Positions 1 through 7,801 of a stretch of 22,201 nucleotides of DNA are shown one piece after another (the first letter of the stretch is position 1; each line of letters opens with the position of its first letter). Made by a program: the position numbers and the translations under genes. The notes beneath the pieces were generated by a model that saw only the letters and a list, made by a program, of their open reading frames with translations, had not been told where the DNA came from and did no database searches. The stretch comes from Spirochaetota bacterium (GTDB taxonomy: Bacteria; Spirochaetota; UBA4802; UB4802). The stretch is from positions 1-22,201 of the forward strand of contig JAKPOE010000054.1 in assembly GCA_029548025.1 (NCBI GenBank), written 5' to 3'.

Positions 1-889
1 GTTTCCAATCAGCAAATCCATCTTTTATTGCTGTTATCACTTTACCGGCAACCTTACGGCTGTTGAAATTTGACCAATCACCAATGACATAGATATGGTT
101 TTCTTCATATTTTTGATAGGTTTTATCACGAGTAATAACCACCTCACGGTCAAGGGCTATTTTATCTTTATTTATTTTAACAAGAACTTTTGCAGCATCT
201 TTGTTTTTACCCTGCACCTGTGCTTGTTTTTCAATCAACTTTTCAATGAGAGTATGACGCTTATGTATGGCTTCAACATAGGTAGATAGTTCATGCAACA
301 TTTCTTCATTTGTTTTATATACCACTGGTTTTATATAAAATAAAGAATGGAATGCCTTCTGGTCAGCATAGTGATGCATTATTGCGCTTACCTTTTGATC
401 ATTAACTTTTATATGTGCAAGAAGTTTTTCCGGGTGAAGAATGGCATCTTTTAATGCTTTGATATCACCACCGGTAACATTGATAAAAAAATTACCTTTT
501 ATATTTGCCAGTCCACTGCCCTGCGCAATAATCATAAAGGATATAAGCATTGTTTTAAAGATTTTCTGAATATTTGCATCGTGTTGTGAAGTTGCTATTA
601 CGGGGTAATCAGTTACAATAAAAAACGGAATACCTTCGTTTCGTATGAATGCATGGAGTGCCGCCCGCAAAAATGCTGTTGATCTTGTTTTTTCCATTTC
701 ATTAATAATAAAATCAAGGGAATGTAGCTCTGTAGCAGTTTCAATGTCAAAATGATTCCTGGTGCAAAAATCTTTTACTGTATTAAAAAGATTACTGTTT
801 TGAGTAATCATGATGATCTTGTTTGATATCTTCATGGCACGTATAGTGTTTATAAAGTGTGCTGATGTAAAAAATATATACAGCAGCAC
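1..889 (-). CDS. Uncharacterised protein, 3' end beyond the left edge
   Basis: A minus-strand frame stays open from about 889 to the window edge, giving at least 296 residues. I do not recognise the family. The part from KIIMITQNSNLFNTVKDF onward has the beta-strand then helix pattern of a receiver-like or Rossmann-like fold, but no clear phospho-acceptor aspartate motif is visible, so this is only an impression. A helical, Lys/Glu-rich stretch (LIEKLIEKQAQVQGKNKDAA) follows, and then the sequence IYVIGDWSNFNSRKVAGKV. The chosen start is GTG at 887-889, because AAAGGAG lies 4 nt upstream (894-900). ATG at 833-835 and ATG at 809-811 are alternatives without a Shine-Dalgarno sequence. The gene is divergent from the methyltransferase gene. 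Confidence 0.7.
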   Translation of the reverse strand, partial: MLLYIFFTSAHFINTIRAMKISNKIIMITQNSNLFNTVKDFCTRNHFDIETATELHSLDFIINEMEKTRSTAFLRAALHAFIRNEGIPFFIVTDYPVIATSQHDANIQKIFKTMLISFMIIAQGSGLANIKGNFFINVTGGDIKALKDAILHPEKLLAHIKVNDQKVSAIMHHYADQKAFHSLFYIKPVVYKTNEEMLHELSTYVEAIHKRHTLIEKLIEKQAQVQGKNKDAAKVLVKINKDKIALDREVVITRDKTYQKYEENHIYVIGDWSNFNSRKVAGKVITAIKDGFADWK

Positions 890-1042
890 GTAACTCCTTT
901 ATGCTTATGTTTATGACAAAAGTAACAGGATATAGTTTAAAAATCAAAGGTTTTTTTATTTTTCAACAACATTACATTTACAGTAACTATCGCACAAAAA
1001 AAGTTGTTGCAATACCCTGTATTTTTTTGTGATGCTTAATCC
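890..1042. other. AT-rich divergent intergenic region
   Basis: This region separates the left-edge gene from the methyltransferase gene. It holds the Shine-Dalgarno of the left gene (894-900) and one copy of the ACTATCGC octamer (986-993). I see no convincing -35/-10 pair for the plus-strand gene. Confidence 0.5.
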
Positions 1043-1912
1043 ATGAACTATGAACATGTTCCCTGTATCATCTGCAACAGCTTTGACACCGTGTTGCGTT
1101 TTTCAAAACCATGGGGCGACAATGAGATGTTTACACTGGTGCGCTGTAAACATTGCGGCCTTGAATTTGTAAATCCCCGCCCCTTTTACAACGATATGCC
1201 ACAGTATTACAAAGGGTATTTTGATAAACGTACTGACCGCGGCTATAGCAACTATTTTTCAAAAGACATGCAAAACGAGGTTTCGCGATTGCTTGCATTA
1301 AACTTAGCCGATTTAAACTTTTATGAATTTGAATCAACATTGCCTGATACGCGGTATGCTCTGGATATAGGATGTGCTGCAGGCTATTTTGTTGATTATC
1401 TGGCAAAACGCGGCTGGAAATCCAGTGGCATTGATATTGCACCTGACTGCATCAATTACGCAACCACACAGCTCCATGTTGATGCCTATTGTGGTGACTT
1501 TTTAACATTCAATTTTACCAGCACCTACCACCTGATTACCTTATGGGCAACCATTGAGCACCTCCATTACCCCGATAGGTTCCTTGAAAAAATTTTTTCA
1601 TTGCTGCATGATGATGGCTTGTTGTATATCTCAACCTGCCGCAGCAGTATATGGTCGCCCCGCATCTTGTTTGGTAAGCAGTGGCGATACTATAATTTCC
1701 CTCATCACCTTTACTTTTTTTCATATTTATCGCTTGCAAAATTGTTGCAATTAAAGGGCTTTACCATTACACGGTTTGCTACCTATGGCAGTGGTATTGG
1801 CAAAGCAGGCAGTATGCTGAGAACCGTTGCCGATGGATTGGCAAAAAAATTGTATCTGGGCGACATGATGCTCATTGCTGCAAAAAAGCAAAAACATACA
1901 TTTAATTGTTGA
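1043..1912 (+). CDS. SAM-dependent methyltransferase with N-terminal zinc ribbon
   Basis: This 289-residue protein joins an N-terminal zinc-ribbon-like module (Cys8/Cys11 in CIIC and Cys35/Cys38 in CKHC) to a class I methyltransferase domain. Motif I is LDIGCAAGYF near residues 107-116, and the acidic residue after strand 2 is Asp131 in SGIDIAP. The post-motif segment TLWATIEHLHYPDRFLEKI is typical of the Methyltransf_11/23 group. Such zinc-ribbon methyltransferases are common in sugar, cell-surface and secondary-metabolite clusters, but the substrate cannot be read here. The start is the first ATG of the frame; no Shine-Dalgarno is visible upstream. It lies 12 nt before panC and is probably cotranscribed with it. 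Confidence 0.9.
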   Translation: MNYEHVPCIICNSFDTVLRFSKPWGDNEMFTLVRCKHCGLEFVNPRPFYNDMPQYYKGYFDKRTDRGYSNYFSKDMQNEVSRLLALNLADLNFYEFESTLPDTRYALDIGCAAGYFVDYLAKRGWKSSGIDIAPDCINYATTQLHVDAYCGDFLTFNFTSTYHLITLWATIEHLHYPDRFLEKIFSLLHDDGLLYISTCRSSIWSPRILFGKQWRYYNFPHHLYFFSYLSLAKLLQLKGFTITRFATYGSGIGKAGSMLRTVADGLAKKLYLGDMMLIAAKKQKHTFNC

Positions 1913-1924
1913 GGTAAAACAACC

Positions 1925-2794
1925 ATGGAAATTATCCATACCATTGATGCATTGCGCGATATAATTAAAAAGGAGCGCACCAACAATAAAAGGATTGGGT
2001 TTGTTGCAACCATGGGCTATTTACACCAGGGGCATCTGAGCCTTGTACACATTTGTAAACAACACGCTGATTTTCAGGTTATGAGTATCTTTGTTAACAA
2101 AATGCAATTCAATGACCCCAGAGACTATGATACCTATCCGCGTAACTATGACCGGGACTTTGCACTGGCAAAAGAGGCTGGTGTTGATTTGATATTTCTT
2201 CCGGATGATAGCGAGATGTATCAAAATAGGCTTACCTATATAGATATTGAAATGATGACCAGCTTTTTGTGCGGGTCGGCCCGCCCCGGCCATTTCAGAG
2301 GTGTTTTAACCGTTGTTGCAAAACTTTTCAACATAGTACAAACGGATGTTTCGGTGTTTGGTCAAAAGGACATTCAGCAAGCCGTCATTATTCAGAAAAT
2401 GGTAAAGGACTTAAATTTTCCACTGGACATTATTGTTGCACCCATTATCCGCGAAAGCGATGGGCTTGCAATGAGCTCGCGTAATGTTCATTTAAAAGGG
2501 GATGACCGAACCAATGCAACCTGTATGTACCGATCATTGAAAAAAGCTGAAGAGCTCATTCAGCACGGTATTATACAGGCTAACACAATCATACCAGCTA
2601 TGACCGACATTATTGCAGCAGGTAAGCCAAAAAAGATTGATTATATTTCGATAGTTGATTATGAAACATTGCAACCTGTTGACTCTTTAAACAATAAATC
2701 GGTGATTGCTGTAGCAGCATTCTTTGGACCAACACGTCTTATTGATAATATGATAGTAGAAAAGATAGGAGATTCATTTACATGCGTATATTGA
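1925..2794 (+). CDS. panC: Pantothenate synthetase
   Basis: PanC condenses pantoate with beta-alanine using ATP to make pantothenate, the precursor of coenzyme A, in the cytoplasm. The 289-residue length is normal. The nucleotide-binding signature is ATMGYLHQGHLSLV, with His34 and His37. The pantoate/ATP region is SIFVNKMQFNDPRDYDTYPR, and later motifs are FGQKDIQQAVII and RESDGLAMSSRN, all at the expected spacing. One oddity is Lys59 where most PanC proteins have Pro in the NPxQF motif. GAGGT about 9 nt upstream supports the ATG at 1925. The downstream lipoprotein gene overlaps its 3' end by 13 nt. Confidence 0.96.
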   Translation: MEIIHTIDALRDIIKKERTNNKRIGFVATMGYLHQGHLSLVHICKQHADFQVMSIFVNKMQFNDPRDYDTYPRNYDRDFALAKEAGVDLIFLPDDSEMYQNRLTYIDIEMMTSFLCGSARPGHFRGVLTVVAKLFNIVQTDVSVFGQKDIQQAVIIQKMVKDLNFPLDIIVAPIIRESDGLAMSSRNVHLKGDDRTNATCMYRSLKKAEELIQHGIIQANTIIPAMTDIIAAGKPKKIDYISIVDYETLQPVDSLNNKSVIAVAAFFGPTRLIDNMIVEKIGDSFTCVY

Positions 2795-3234
2795 TACATT
2801 TACTGCTCATTTCTTTCATTGTTGCCTGCGGCACATCAAAACCACTTACACCCCAGCAGGCATTGCAGCAACTATCGGATTCATATACCAGTGGTGACAT
2901 GGCAAAGGTTGCGCAACTGCTTTCTACAAACAGTAAAAAACGCATACAAAACGCAATACAGCTCATAGGTTCAATGAATCAATCACAACTGTCATCCTTT
3001 GCAAAACACTACCGGATAAGTGCCGCCAGTTTAAAAAATCTAACCATACCGCAATACCTGAGCCTGCAAAAAACAATTGCATCAATAGAAGGTGATGATG
3101 TCATTTTGCAGGCATTGCAACAACCCGTTACCGATATAACAATAAACAATGCACAGGCAACGGTTACCGTTTACAATGGTATGACATTAATCTTTGTAAA
3201 AGAAGGTGCATACTGGTATTTTGAATATGAGTGA
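2782..3234 (+). CDS. Small lipoprotein, NTF2-like/DUF4878-like
   Basis: The 150-residue product begins with a short basic and hydrophobic signal peptide ending in the lipobox FIVAC, so Cys16 should be lipidated and the protein anchored to a membrane facing the periplasm. After the signal it has the pattern of small NTF2-like lipoproteins: an N-terminal helix LQQLSDSYTSGDMAKVAQLL, then C-terminal strands ATVTVYNGMTLIFVKEGAYWYFEYE. Its function is unknown. The ATG at 2782 lies inside the end of panC, with AGGAG 10 nt upstream, so translation is probably coupled to panC. It ends 3 nt from the stop of the convergent regulator gene. Confidence 0.85.
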   Translation: MRILIHLLLISFIVACGTSKPLTPQQALQQLSDSYTSGDMAKVAQLLSTNSKKRIQNAIQLIGSMNQSQLSSFAKHYRISAASLKNLTIPQYLSLQKTIASIEGDDVILQALQQPVTDITINNAQATVTVYNGMTLIFVKEGAYWYFEYE

Positions 3235-3237
3235 TAG

Positions 3238-3999
3238 TTACCGGGAAGACATGCCCAGTAATCGTGAGCATTCCGCTCCGGCATCCTGAACAACAGTGAT
3301 GTAATCAGCAATATGTGGGCTTATCTGATCTTTTGGTCCGGATATCCCTATTGAGTATTCAACCTCGCCACGGTGGTTGAATACCGGTGCTGCGATACAC
3401 ACAACACCCAATCGGTATTCTTCATCATCAACCGCATACCTGTTTTGAACAATTGACGATAGATGATTACGGTATTCATCACCATCAACTATTGTATGGG
3501 GAGTATAGTGTGTAAACACTATACCCTGTAATAGTAATTCCTGCTCATTTTTTTGTGTAAAAGCAATCAGCACCTTTCCTAAAGCAGTGGCATGCGCAGG
3601 TTCGCGGGTGCCAACAGATATGTGCATACTTATCCCATTGCGCGGCTGTTCAACAGCAATGAATACCACCTCCTGTCCATGTAATATTGCAAGGTGAGTA
3701 TTCTGTCTGGTTTTGTCGCATACAGCTTTTAAAACCGGCCGTAAAAACGTTTCAATTTTCGTTTGCTCGCCAAACGCACCTGAAAGCTCCATAATCTTGA
3801 AACCAAGCATATATTTTTTTGTTTCAGCATCCTGATATACAAAATTATTTTGTGTCAGCGTGCTCAATAATCTAAAAATTGATGATTTGTCGATATCAAA
3901 AAATTGCGTTATTTCGCCCAGTGAAAGCGGTTTATCGGATTTGCCAAGTATCTCTAAAATACGCAAGCCCCGTTCTAATGATTGAATTAACTGCGCCAC
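3238..3999 (-). CDS. IclR-family transcriptional regulator
   Basis: This 253-residue regulator has the N-terminal IclR winged helix (about residues 5-60; recognition region FDIDKSSIFRLLSTLTQNNFV) and the C-terminal effector-binding domain, with ARTALGKVLIAF-type sequence (here HATALGKVLIAFT) and the end VEYSIGISGPKDQIS. IclR proteins usually control catabolic genes in response to a small organic acid or aromatic compound. The start is GTG at 3997-3999, supported by AAGGAG 7 nt upstream (4007-4012). It is divergent from the cupin-to-IolD-like gene set, the classic layout for a local regulator. I infer that it binds the odd palindrome at 4117-4137 and its copy at 19043-19063. Confidence 0.95.
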   Translation of the reverse strand: MAQLIQSLERGLRILEILGKSDKPLSLGEITQFFDIDKSSIFRLLSTLTQNNFVYQDAETKKYMLGFKIMELSGAFGEQTKIETFLRPVLKAVCDKTRQNTHLAILHGQEVVFIAVEQPRNGISMHISVGTREPAHATALGKVLIAFTQKNEQELLLQGIVFTHYTPHTIVDGDEYRNHLSSIVQNRYAVDDEEYRLGVVCIAAPVFNHRGEVEYSIGISGPKDQISPHIADYITVVQDAGAECSRLLGMSSR

Positions 4000-4022
4000 A
4001 TTCCATCTCCTTATGTTTCATA

Positions 4023-4054
4023 CTATGCAATGACAATGCACGCTATAGTGTCAA
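4023..4054 (-). promoter_or_regulatory. Putative promoter and degenerate operator of the IclR gene
   Basis: On the minus strand TTGACA (4049-4054) lies upstream of the GTG start. A 17-nt spacer would put a poor -10, ATTGCA, at 4026-4031. At 4023-4043 the plus strand reads CTATGCAATG then CAATGCACGC around one base. This matches 13 of 20 arm positions of the palindrome at 4117-4137, and eight of ten in its left arm. It could be an autoregulatory site. Confidence 0.4.
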
Positions 4055-4109
4055 GTACTAATTTTTTTATGATAAATGAGCAATTTTTATGCTTTCTCCA
4101 AAAAAGTTG

Positions 4110-4138
4110 TTGACATTTATGCAATAATATTGCATAAT
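4110..4138 (+). promoter_or_regulatory. Strong sigma70-type promoter of the catabolic operon
   Basis: TTGACA (4110-4115), a 17-nt spacer and CATAAT (4133-4138) give five of six -10 matches and a perfect -35. Transcription should start near 4145, leaving a leader of about 295 nt before the cupin gene. The -35 and the next 11 bases are identical to the minus-strand promoter at 19042-19070. Confidence 0.85.
4117..4137. promoter_or_regulatory. Operator: perfect 21-nt odd palindrome
   Basis: Arms TTATGCAATA (4117-4126) and TATTGCATAA (4128-4137) pair perfectly around a single central A. The site fills the -35/-10 spacer and covers most of the -10, so a bound protein would block RNA polymerase. 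Odd-length palindromes of about this size are known for IclR-family repressors such as KdgR. A near copy lies at 19043-19063. Confidence 0.85.
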
Positions 4139-4139
4139 A

Positions 4140-4439
4140 CACAATATCAGCAAGGCATATATGCTATCGTTGAAATTAAAGGAAACGGTGCTGAAGGAAA
4201 CCTGTCATGGCGACAGCTCATAATGCAGCATCACATATATGCATGTTTCGCGCTTCAGAAGCTATGGTAATGGCACCATGATATATCCGGTCAGGTCTCT
4301 GGATTTACCATAATTGAAATTCTGAGATAGTCATTGTGGCAGGTAAATGCTTATGATGTCGATGAGTCGATGAAGAGTAAAGCCCCCTATAGCAGGGAGG
4401 TTCATCATAGCACATTGTAATGATGGAGGTACATGGATT
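4140..4439 (+). other. Long, partly structured 5' leader
   Basis: About 295 nt separate the predicted transcription start from the cupin ATG. Visible structure includes an 8-bp stem TATGGTAA/TTACCATA (4263-4270 with 4305-4312) enclosing a 6-bp stem ATCCGG/CTGGAT with one G-U pair. There is also a tandem 8-bp repeat GTCGATGA (4358-4365, 4366-4373), a small CCCT/AGGG hairpin (4385-4397) and the cupin Shine-Dalgarno GGAGG (4425-4429). I recognise no known riboswitch. Confidence 0.5.
4207..4281 (+). CDS. Possible 24-residue leader peptide
   Basis: ATG at 4207 has AAGGA 8 nt upstream and opens a frame of 24 residues (starts MATAHNAASHICMFRASEAM) ending in TGA at 4279-4281. It lies within the leader, and its 3' end overlaps the first strand of the 4263-4312 stem, so its translation could affect folding. 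The peptide resembles nothing I know. It may be a leader peptide, a gene remnant or chance. Confidence 0.25.
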   Translation: MATAHNAASHICMFRASEAMVMAP

Positions 4440-4847
4440 ATGTTCATAGATTTTTCAACAATCAACGGTACCACCGTTGGCAGGCCATTTGAACGGGAAT
4501 TAAAAGTGATACTATCACCCGATACAAACCGCTCAATTAACGATTTTACCTTCATCCTGTCAACGCTTGCTCCAAACGGCGGCTGTACTGATTTTCATGT
4601 ACATGATACATCGGGCGAGCTTATGATCTTCATGTCCGGTAGTGGCAAAGCATGGTTTGAAGGCATGGAATACAAAATTAAACCAGGCACCGCACTGTAT
4701 GCTCCGCCGGGGTCAGAGCATAAAACAATGAACACAGGAAACGAACCGCTTATGATTGCCTGCATCTTTATCCCCGCCATCGCATCAGAGTATATTGTCA
4801 AAAGTGCGGAGGAAGCTAACAATGCAAAAGAGGCATCCAATGAATAA
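4440..4847 (+). CDS. Single-domain cupin protein
   Basis: This 135-residue protein is a small cupin with both conserved motifs. Motif 1 runs from Gly48 to Gly67, with likely metal ligands His53, His55 and Glu60; motif 2 (GTALYAPPGSEHKTMN) supplies His94. All four usual metal-binding residues are present, so it is probably an enzyme rather than a binding protein. Small cupins in catabolic operons act as isomerases, epimerases, decarboxylases or dioxygenases, and the reaction cannot be assigned. It is the first sizeable gene after the regulated promoter. Its last 26 nt overlap the acyl-CoA synthetase gene. GGAGG stands 10 nt before the ATG. Confidence 0.9.
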   Translation: MFIDFSTINGTTVGRPFERELKVILSPDTNRSINDFTFILSTLAPNGGCTDFHVHDTSGELMIFMSGSGKAWFEGMEYKIKPGTALYAPPGSEHKTMNTGNEPLMIACIFIPAIASEYIVKSAEEANNAKEASNE

Positions 4848-6963
4848 CGCCGGTTTTGACTTTAAAAAGCTGCATAATGAGCTTATAGCATCCGGCAACG
4901 TAATCCTGCCTGAAATAGAATCAAAGCACATAGTATCACGCTATGCCATTCCCACACCAAAAGGAAAATTTGTAACAACTATCGCACAGCTAAAGGAAGC
5001 TTCAACCTTGCTTACATTCCCCGTTGTGTGCAAGGTAAGCGGACGATTGCTGCACAAAACCGAGATTGGTGGTGTCATAACAGGTATTAAAAGTTATGAC
5101 GAATTAAAAGAATGTTTTTCCATGCTCGACAGCTCCATGAAACAAAAAAACATAGCAGGCTATAATGGGATACTTGTTGAAGAACAATGTCATGGCCATA
5201 TAGAAATGATTGCCGGCTATACCAATGACCCTGTGTTTGGACCTACCGTCATGCTGGGTTCTGGCGGCATTTATACTGATCTGTTTAAGGATGTGGTGTT
5301 TCACCATGCGCCGGTTACTGAAGAGGATGTGATGTCCATGCTTTCCAGATTGCGATGCTATCCTCTTCTGATGGGGTATAGAAATATTCCAACAATAGAT
5401 TGCAAACCATTGATACAATGCTTCATGAATTTAAACAGGTTGATTTGTGATGGCGCCCGGTATATACAATCCATAGATTTTAATCCAATTATTGTTGATG
5501 AAAAAAGCTGCGTTGTTGCCGATGCGTCATTTACCTTTTACCATGCACCCATCCCCGATCCTTTCATTGTTGAAAAACCTGCTGTGCAGCATCTGCATAC
5601 TTTTTTTAATCCAGCAAGTGTTGCCGTGGTAGGCGCTTCAACGGTTGTCAACAAAATAGGCAACGTTATTGTTGACACCCTTATCAATGGGGGCTTTCTA
5701 GGAGATATCTATCCCATCAATCCCCATCAAAAAGAGGTGCTTGGGCTTACCGCATATCATTCAATCAATGAGCTTGCAAAATCACCTGACGTCGTTATCA
5801 TCGCGGTTGATTTACAGATGGTACCTGAAATTCTTGACCAGATGCATGCAAAAGGCTGCCATAATGCAATCATTATCTCCGGCGGCGGCAAAGAGCTGGG
5901 GGGCACGCGTGAAAAGCTGGAAAAAGAAATTGAAGCAAAAGCAAAATGCTATGATATACGCATTATTGGGCCAAATTGCATTGGCGTGTTTAACTCACTC
6001 TCACGGTTTGATTCATTCTTTTATCATAGAGACAGGTTTACCCGCCCGCCGCAGGGAACCATCAGCTTCATAACTCAAAGCGGCACATGGGGAGTCACAT
6101 TTATGGAACTGGCACAAACTACAGGTTTACATATAATGGTAAGTTACGGCAACCGTGTTGATGTTGATGAGGGTGATCTTATTTCGTATTTGATGGATGA
6201 TGCCGGCACCGGTGTTATTGGCAGCTATATTGAAGGTCTGCAAAAGGGAAAAAAATATGCTGAAGCGATAGCTCATGCAATAAAAAAACACAAACCGGTG
6301 GTAGTGTATAAAACAGGCAGGAGCGACATATCGTCACAGGCCGCGATATCGCACACCGGGGCGTATGGCGGAAGTTATACGCTGTACCATGACATGTTGC
6401 AGGATGCCGGTGCGATACTTACCGATAGCCTGCATGAATGCTTTGCAGCATGTATGGCGTTATCCATGCAGCCGCCTGCAAAAGGCAACCGTGTTGCACT
6501 GGTTTCAAACGGTGCGGGACCAATGGTCAATGCACTTGACCTCTTCCCGCAGAAAAACCTTGTGCTTGCGCCGCTGTCAGATACAACAAAAAAAACCATG
6601 CGGGAGCATTTCAGCTTTTTTTACATTGTGCATAATCCTGTTGATGTGACTGGTTCAGCCACCTCCGATGATTATGACTTTGTATTGCAGCAGCTTATGA
6701 ATGACGACGGCGTGGATATCATTATGCCGTTTTTTGTTTTCCAGAATACACCGCTTGATGAGGCAATCATTGAAAAGATGAAAAGGCATTCTGATTTACA
6801 AAAAAAACCCATTGTTTGCAGTTGCACTGAAGGCACGTATTCACAACGCATGAACAATAGATTAATACATGCAGGCATACCGGTGTTTCATGAAATCAGT
6901 CACTGGGTTGTTGCAGTGTATGCTTTAATGCAATGGGGAAAAATTATTCAGCACGAGGTGTAA
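4822..6963 (+). CDS. NDP-forming acyl-CoA synthetase, ATP-grasp domain first
   Basis: This family interconverts an acid, CoA and ATP with acyl-CoA, ADP and phosphate; in fermenters it often runs toward ATP. In the 713-residue protein the ATP-grasp part comes first (about residues 10-240; FPVVCKVSGRLLHKTEIGG and GPTVMLGSGGIYTDLFKDVV). The CoA-binding Rossmann part begins near residue 260 (FFNPASVAVVGAS), and the ligase-type domain carries the phospho-histidine motif SHTGAYGG with His511. Many bacterial homologues have the opposite domain order. The ATG at 4822 is chosen for GGAGGA 8 nt upstream; ATG at 4840, which touches the cupin stop, is an alternative. The next gene starts after a single base. 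The acyl substrate is unknown; a product of the neighbouring BKACE is a reasonable guess. Confidence 0.93.
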   Translation: MQKRHPMNNAGFDFKKLHNELIASGNVILPEIESKHIVSRYAIPTPKGKFVTTIAQLKEASTLLTFPVVCKVSGRLLHKTEIGGVITGIKSYDELKECFSMLDSSMKQKNIAGYNGILVEEQCHGHIEMIAGYTNDPVFGPTVMLGSGGIYTDLFKDVVFHHAPVTEEDVMSMLSRLRCYPLLMGYRNIPTIDCKPLIQCFMNLNRLICDGARYIQSIDFNPIIVDEKSCVVADASFTFYHAPIPDPFIVEKPAVQHLHTFFNPASVAVVGASTVVNKIGNVIVDTLINGGFLGDIYPINPHQKEVLGLTAYHSINELAKSPDVVIIAVDLQMVPEILDQMHAKGCHNAIIISGGGKELGGTREKLEKEIEAKAKCYDIRIIGPNCIGVFNSLSRFDSFFYHRDRFTRPPQGTISFITQSGTWGVTFMELAQTTGLHIMVSYGNRVDVDEGDLISYLMDDAGTGVIGSYIEGLQKGKKYAEAIAHAIKKHKPVVVYKTGRSDISSQAAISHTGAYGGSYTLYHDMLQDAGAILTDSLHECFAACMALSMQPPAKGNRVALVSNGAGPMVNALDLFPQKNLVLAPLSDTTKKTMREHFSFFYIVHNPVDVTGSATSDDYDFVLQQLMNDDGVDIIMPFFVFQNTPLDEAIIEKMKRHSDLQKKPIVCSCTEGTYSQRMNNRLIHAGIPVFHEISHWVVAVYALMQWGKIIQHEV

Positions 6964-6964
6964 T

Positions 6965-7801
6965 ATGCAAAAGCTTATCATAACCGCAGCCCTGACCGGC
7001 GGGATTCATGGCAAGGAAGCAAATCCGGCATTACCTGAACAGCCCGACGAGATTATACAGGCTGCGTACGATTGCTACAACGCAGGAGCGGCAATTGTCC
7101 ACATCCATGCGCGTGACAGGGATGGGAACCAAACTGCATCGAAAGATATTTTTGCTACAATCAACAACGGTATTAAAAGCAAATGTCCTGTTATCATTCA
7201 AAATACAACCGGCGGTCCGGGGCTTCCTGTAGAGGAGCGCATTGCATCGCTTGATGCACATCCCGACTCGGCTTCGCTCAATTGCGGCTCGGTGGTGTTT
7301 TTTTATCAGGGCAAACAGCTCCCTTTCCATAACTATCGCCATGAAATTGAAGCCTTTGCGCAGGCAATGTTACAGCGGACCATAAAGCCTGAACTGGAGG
7401 TTTACAACCCTTCCATGTTCCTTGAGGTTGAAAACCTCATTGCAAAGAATCTACTTGCTTTACCATATTATATAAATTTAGTCATGGGCGTCAATGGCAT
7501 GGGAGGATATCCCGGTACGCCTGAAAATTTTTTAACGATGCTGCGTCATCTACCAGACAACAGTATTTGCAATGTATCCGGTATTGGCAAATATCAGCTT
7601 ACCATGAACACCATGGCAATACTTACAGGTTGTAATGTTAGAACAGGGCTTGAAGACAATGTGTTTTATCATAAGGGGAAGCTTGCAACATCAAATGCAC
7701 AGTTAGTGGAAAGGGTTGTGCGGCTTGCAAAAGAACTTGGCAGAGACATTGCTACCCCTGATGAGGCACGTACACTCCTGAGGATAGGAGGAGCATCATG
7801 A
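6965..7801 (+). CDS. Beta-keto acid cleavage enzyme (BKACE, DUF849)
   Basis: BKACE enzymes are zinc-dependent and convert a beta-keto acid plus acetyl-CoA to acetoacetate plus a new CoA ester. The 278-residue length is normal. Zinc ligands His46 and His48 (VHIHAR) and Glu230, with Arg226 and Asp231 in VRTGLEDN, fall at the same numbers as I remember for the founding member Kce. Position 14, which I recall as a substrate-amine-binding Glu in Kce, is Ile here (GGIHGKEANPAL), so an amino-keto acid is an unlikely substrate. GAGGTG lies just upstream. The stop overlaps the next ATG by 4 nt, pointing to coupled translation. Confidence 0.95.
   Translation: MQKLIITAALTGGIHGKEANPALPEQPDEIIQAAYDCYNAGAAIVHIHARDRDGNQTASKDIFATINNGIKSKCPVIIQNTTGGPGLPVEERIASLDAHPDSASLNCGSVVFFYQGKQLPFHNYRHEIEAFAQAMLQRTIKPELEVYNPSMFLEVENLIAKNLLALPYYINLVMGVNGMGGYPGTPENFLTMLRHLPDNSICNVSGIGKYQLTMNTMAILTGCNVRTGLEDNVFYHKGKLATSNAQLVERVVRLAKELGRDIATPDEARTLLRIGGAS

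Noticed and set aside
95..289. Plus-strand ORF of 64 codons at the left edge
   Set aside because: It is antisense to the long open minus-strand frame and its composition (Phe/Ile-rich) is typical of a shadow frame.
4076..4270. Plus-strand ORF of 64 codons after the IclR gene
   Set aside because: It begins upstream of and runs through the strong promoter and operator at 4110-4138, has no Shine-Dalgarno and resembles no protein.
4358..4373. CRISPR or longer tandem-repeat array
   Set aside because: Only two adjacent copies of an 8-mer are present, with no spacers; no CRISPR-like array or cas gene is seen in the window.
4756..4821. Upstream start (MPASLSPPS) for the acyl-CoA synthetase
   Set aside because: It would overlap the cupin gene by 92 nt and ignores GGAGGA placed 8 nt before the ATG at 4822.
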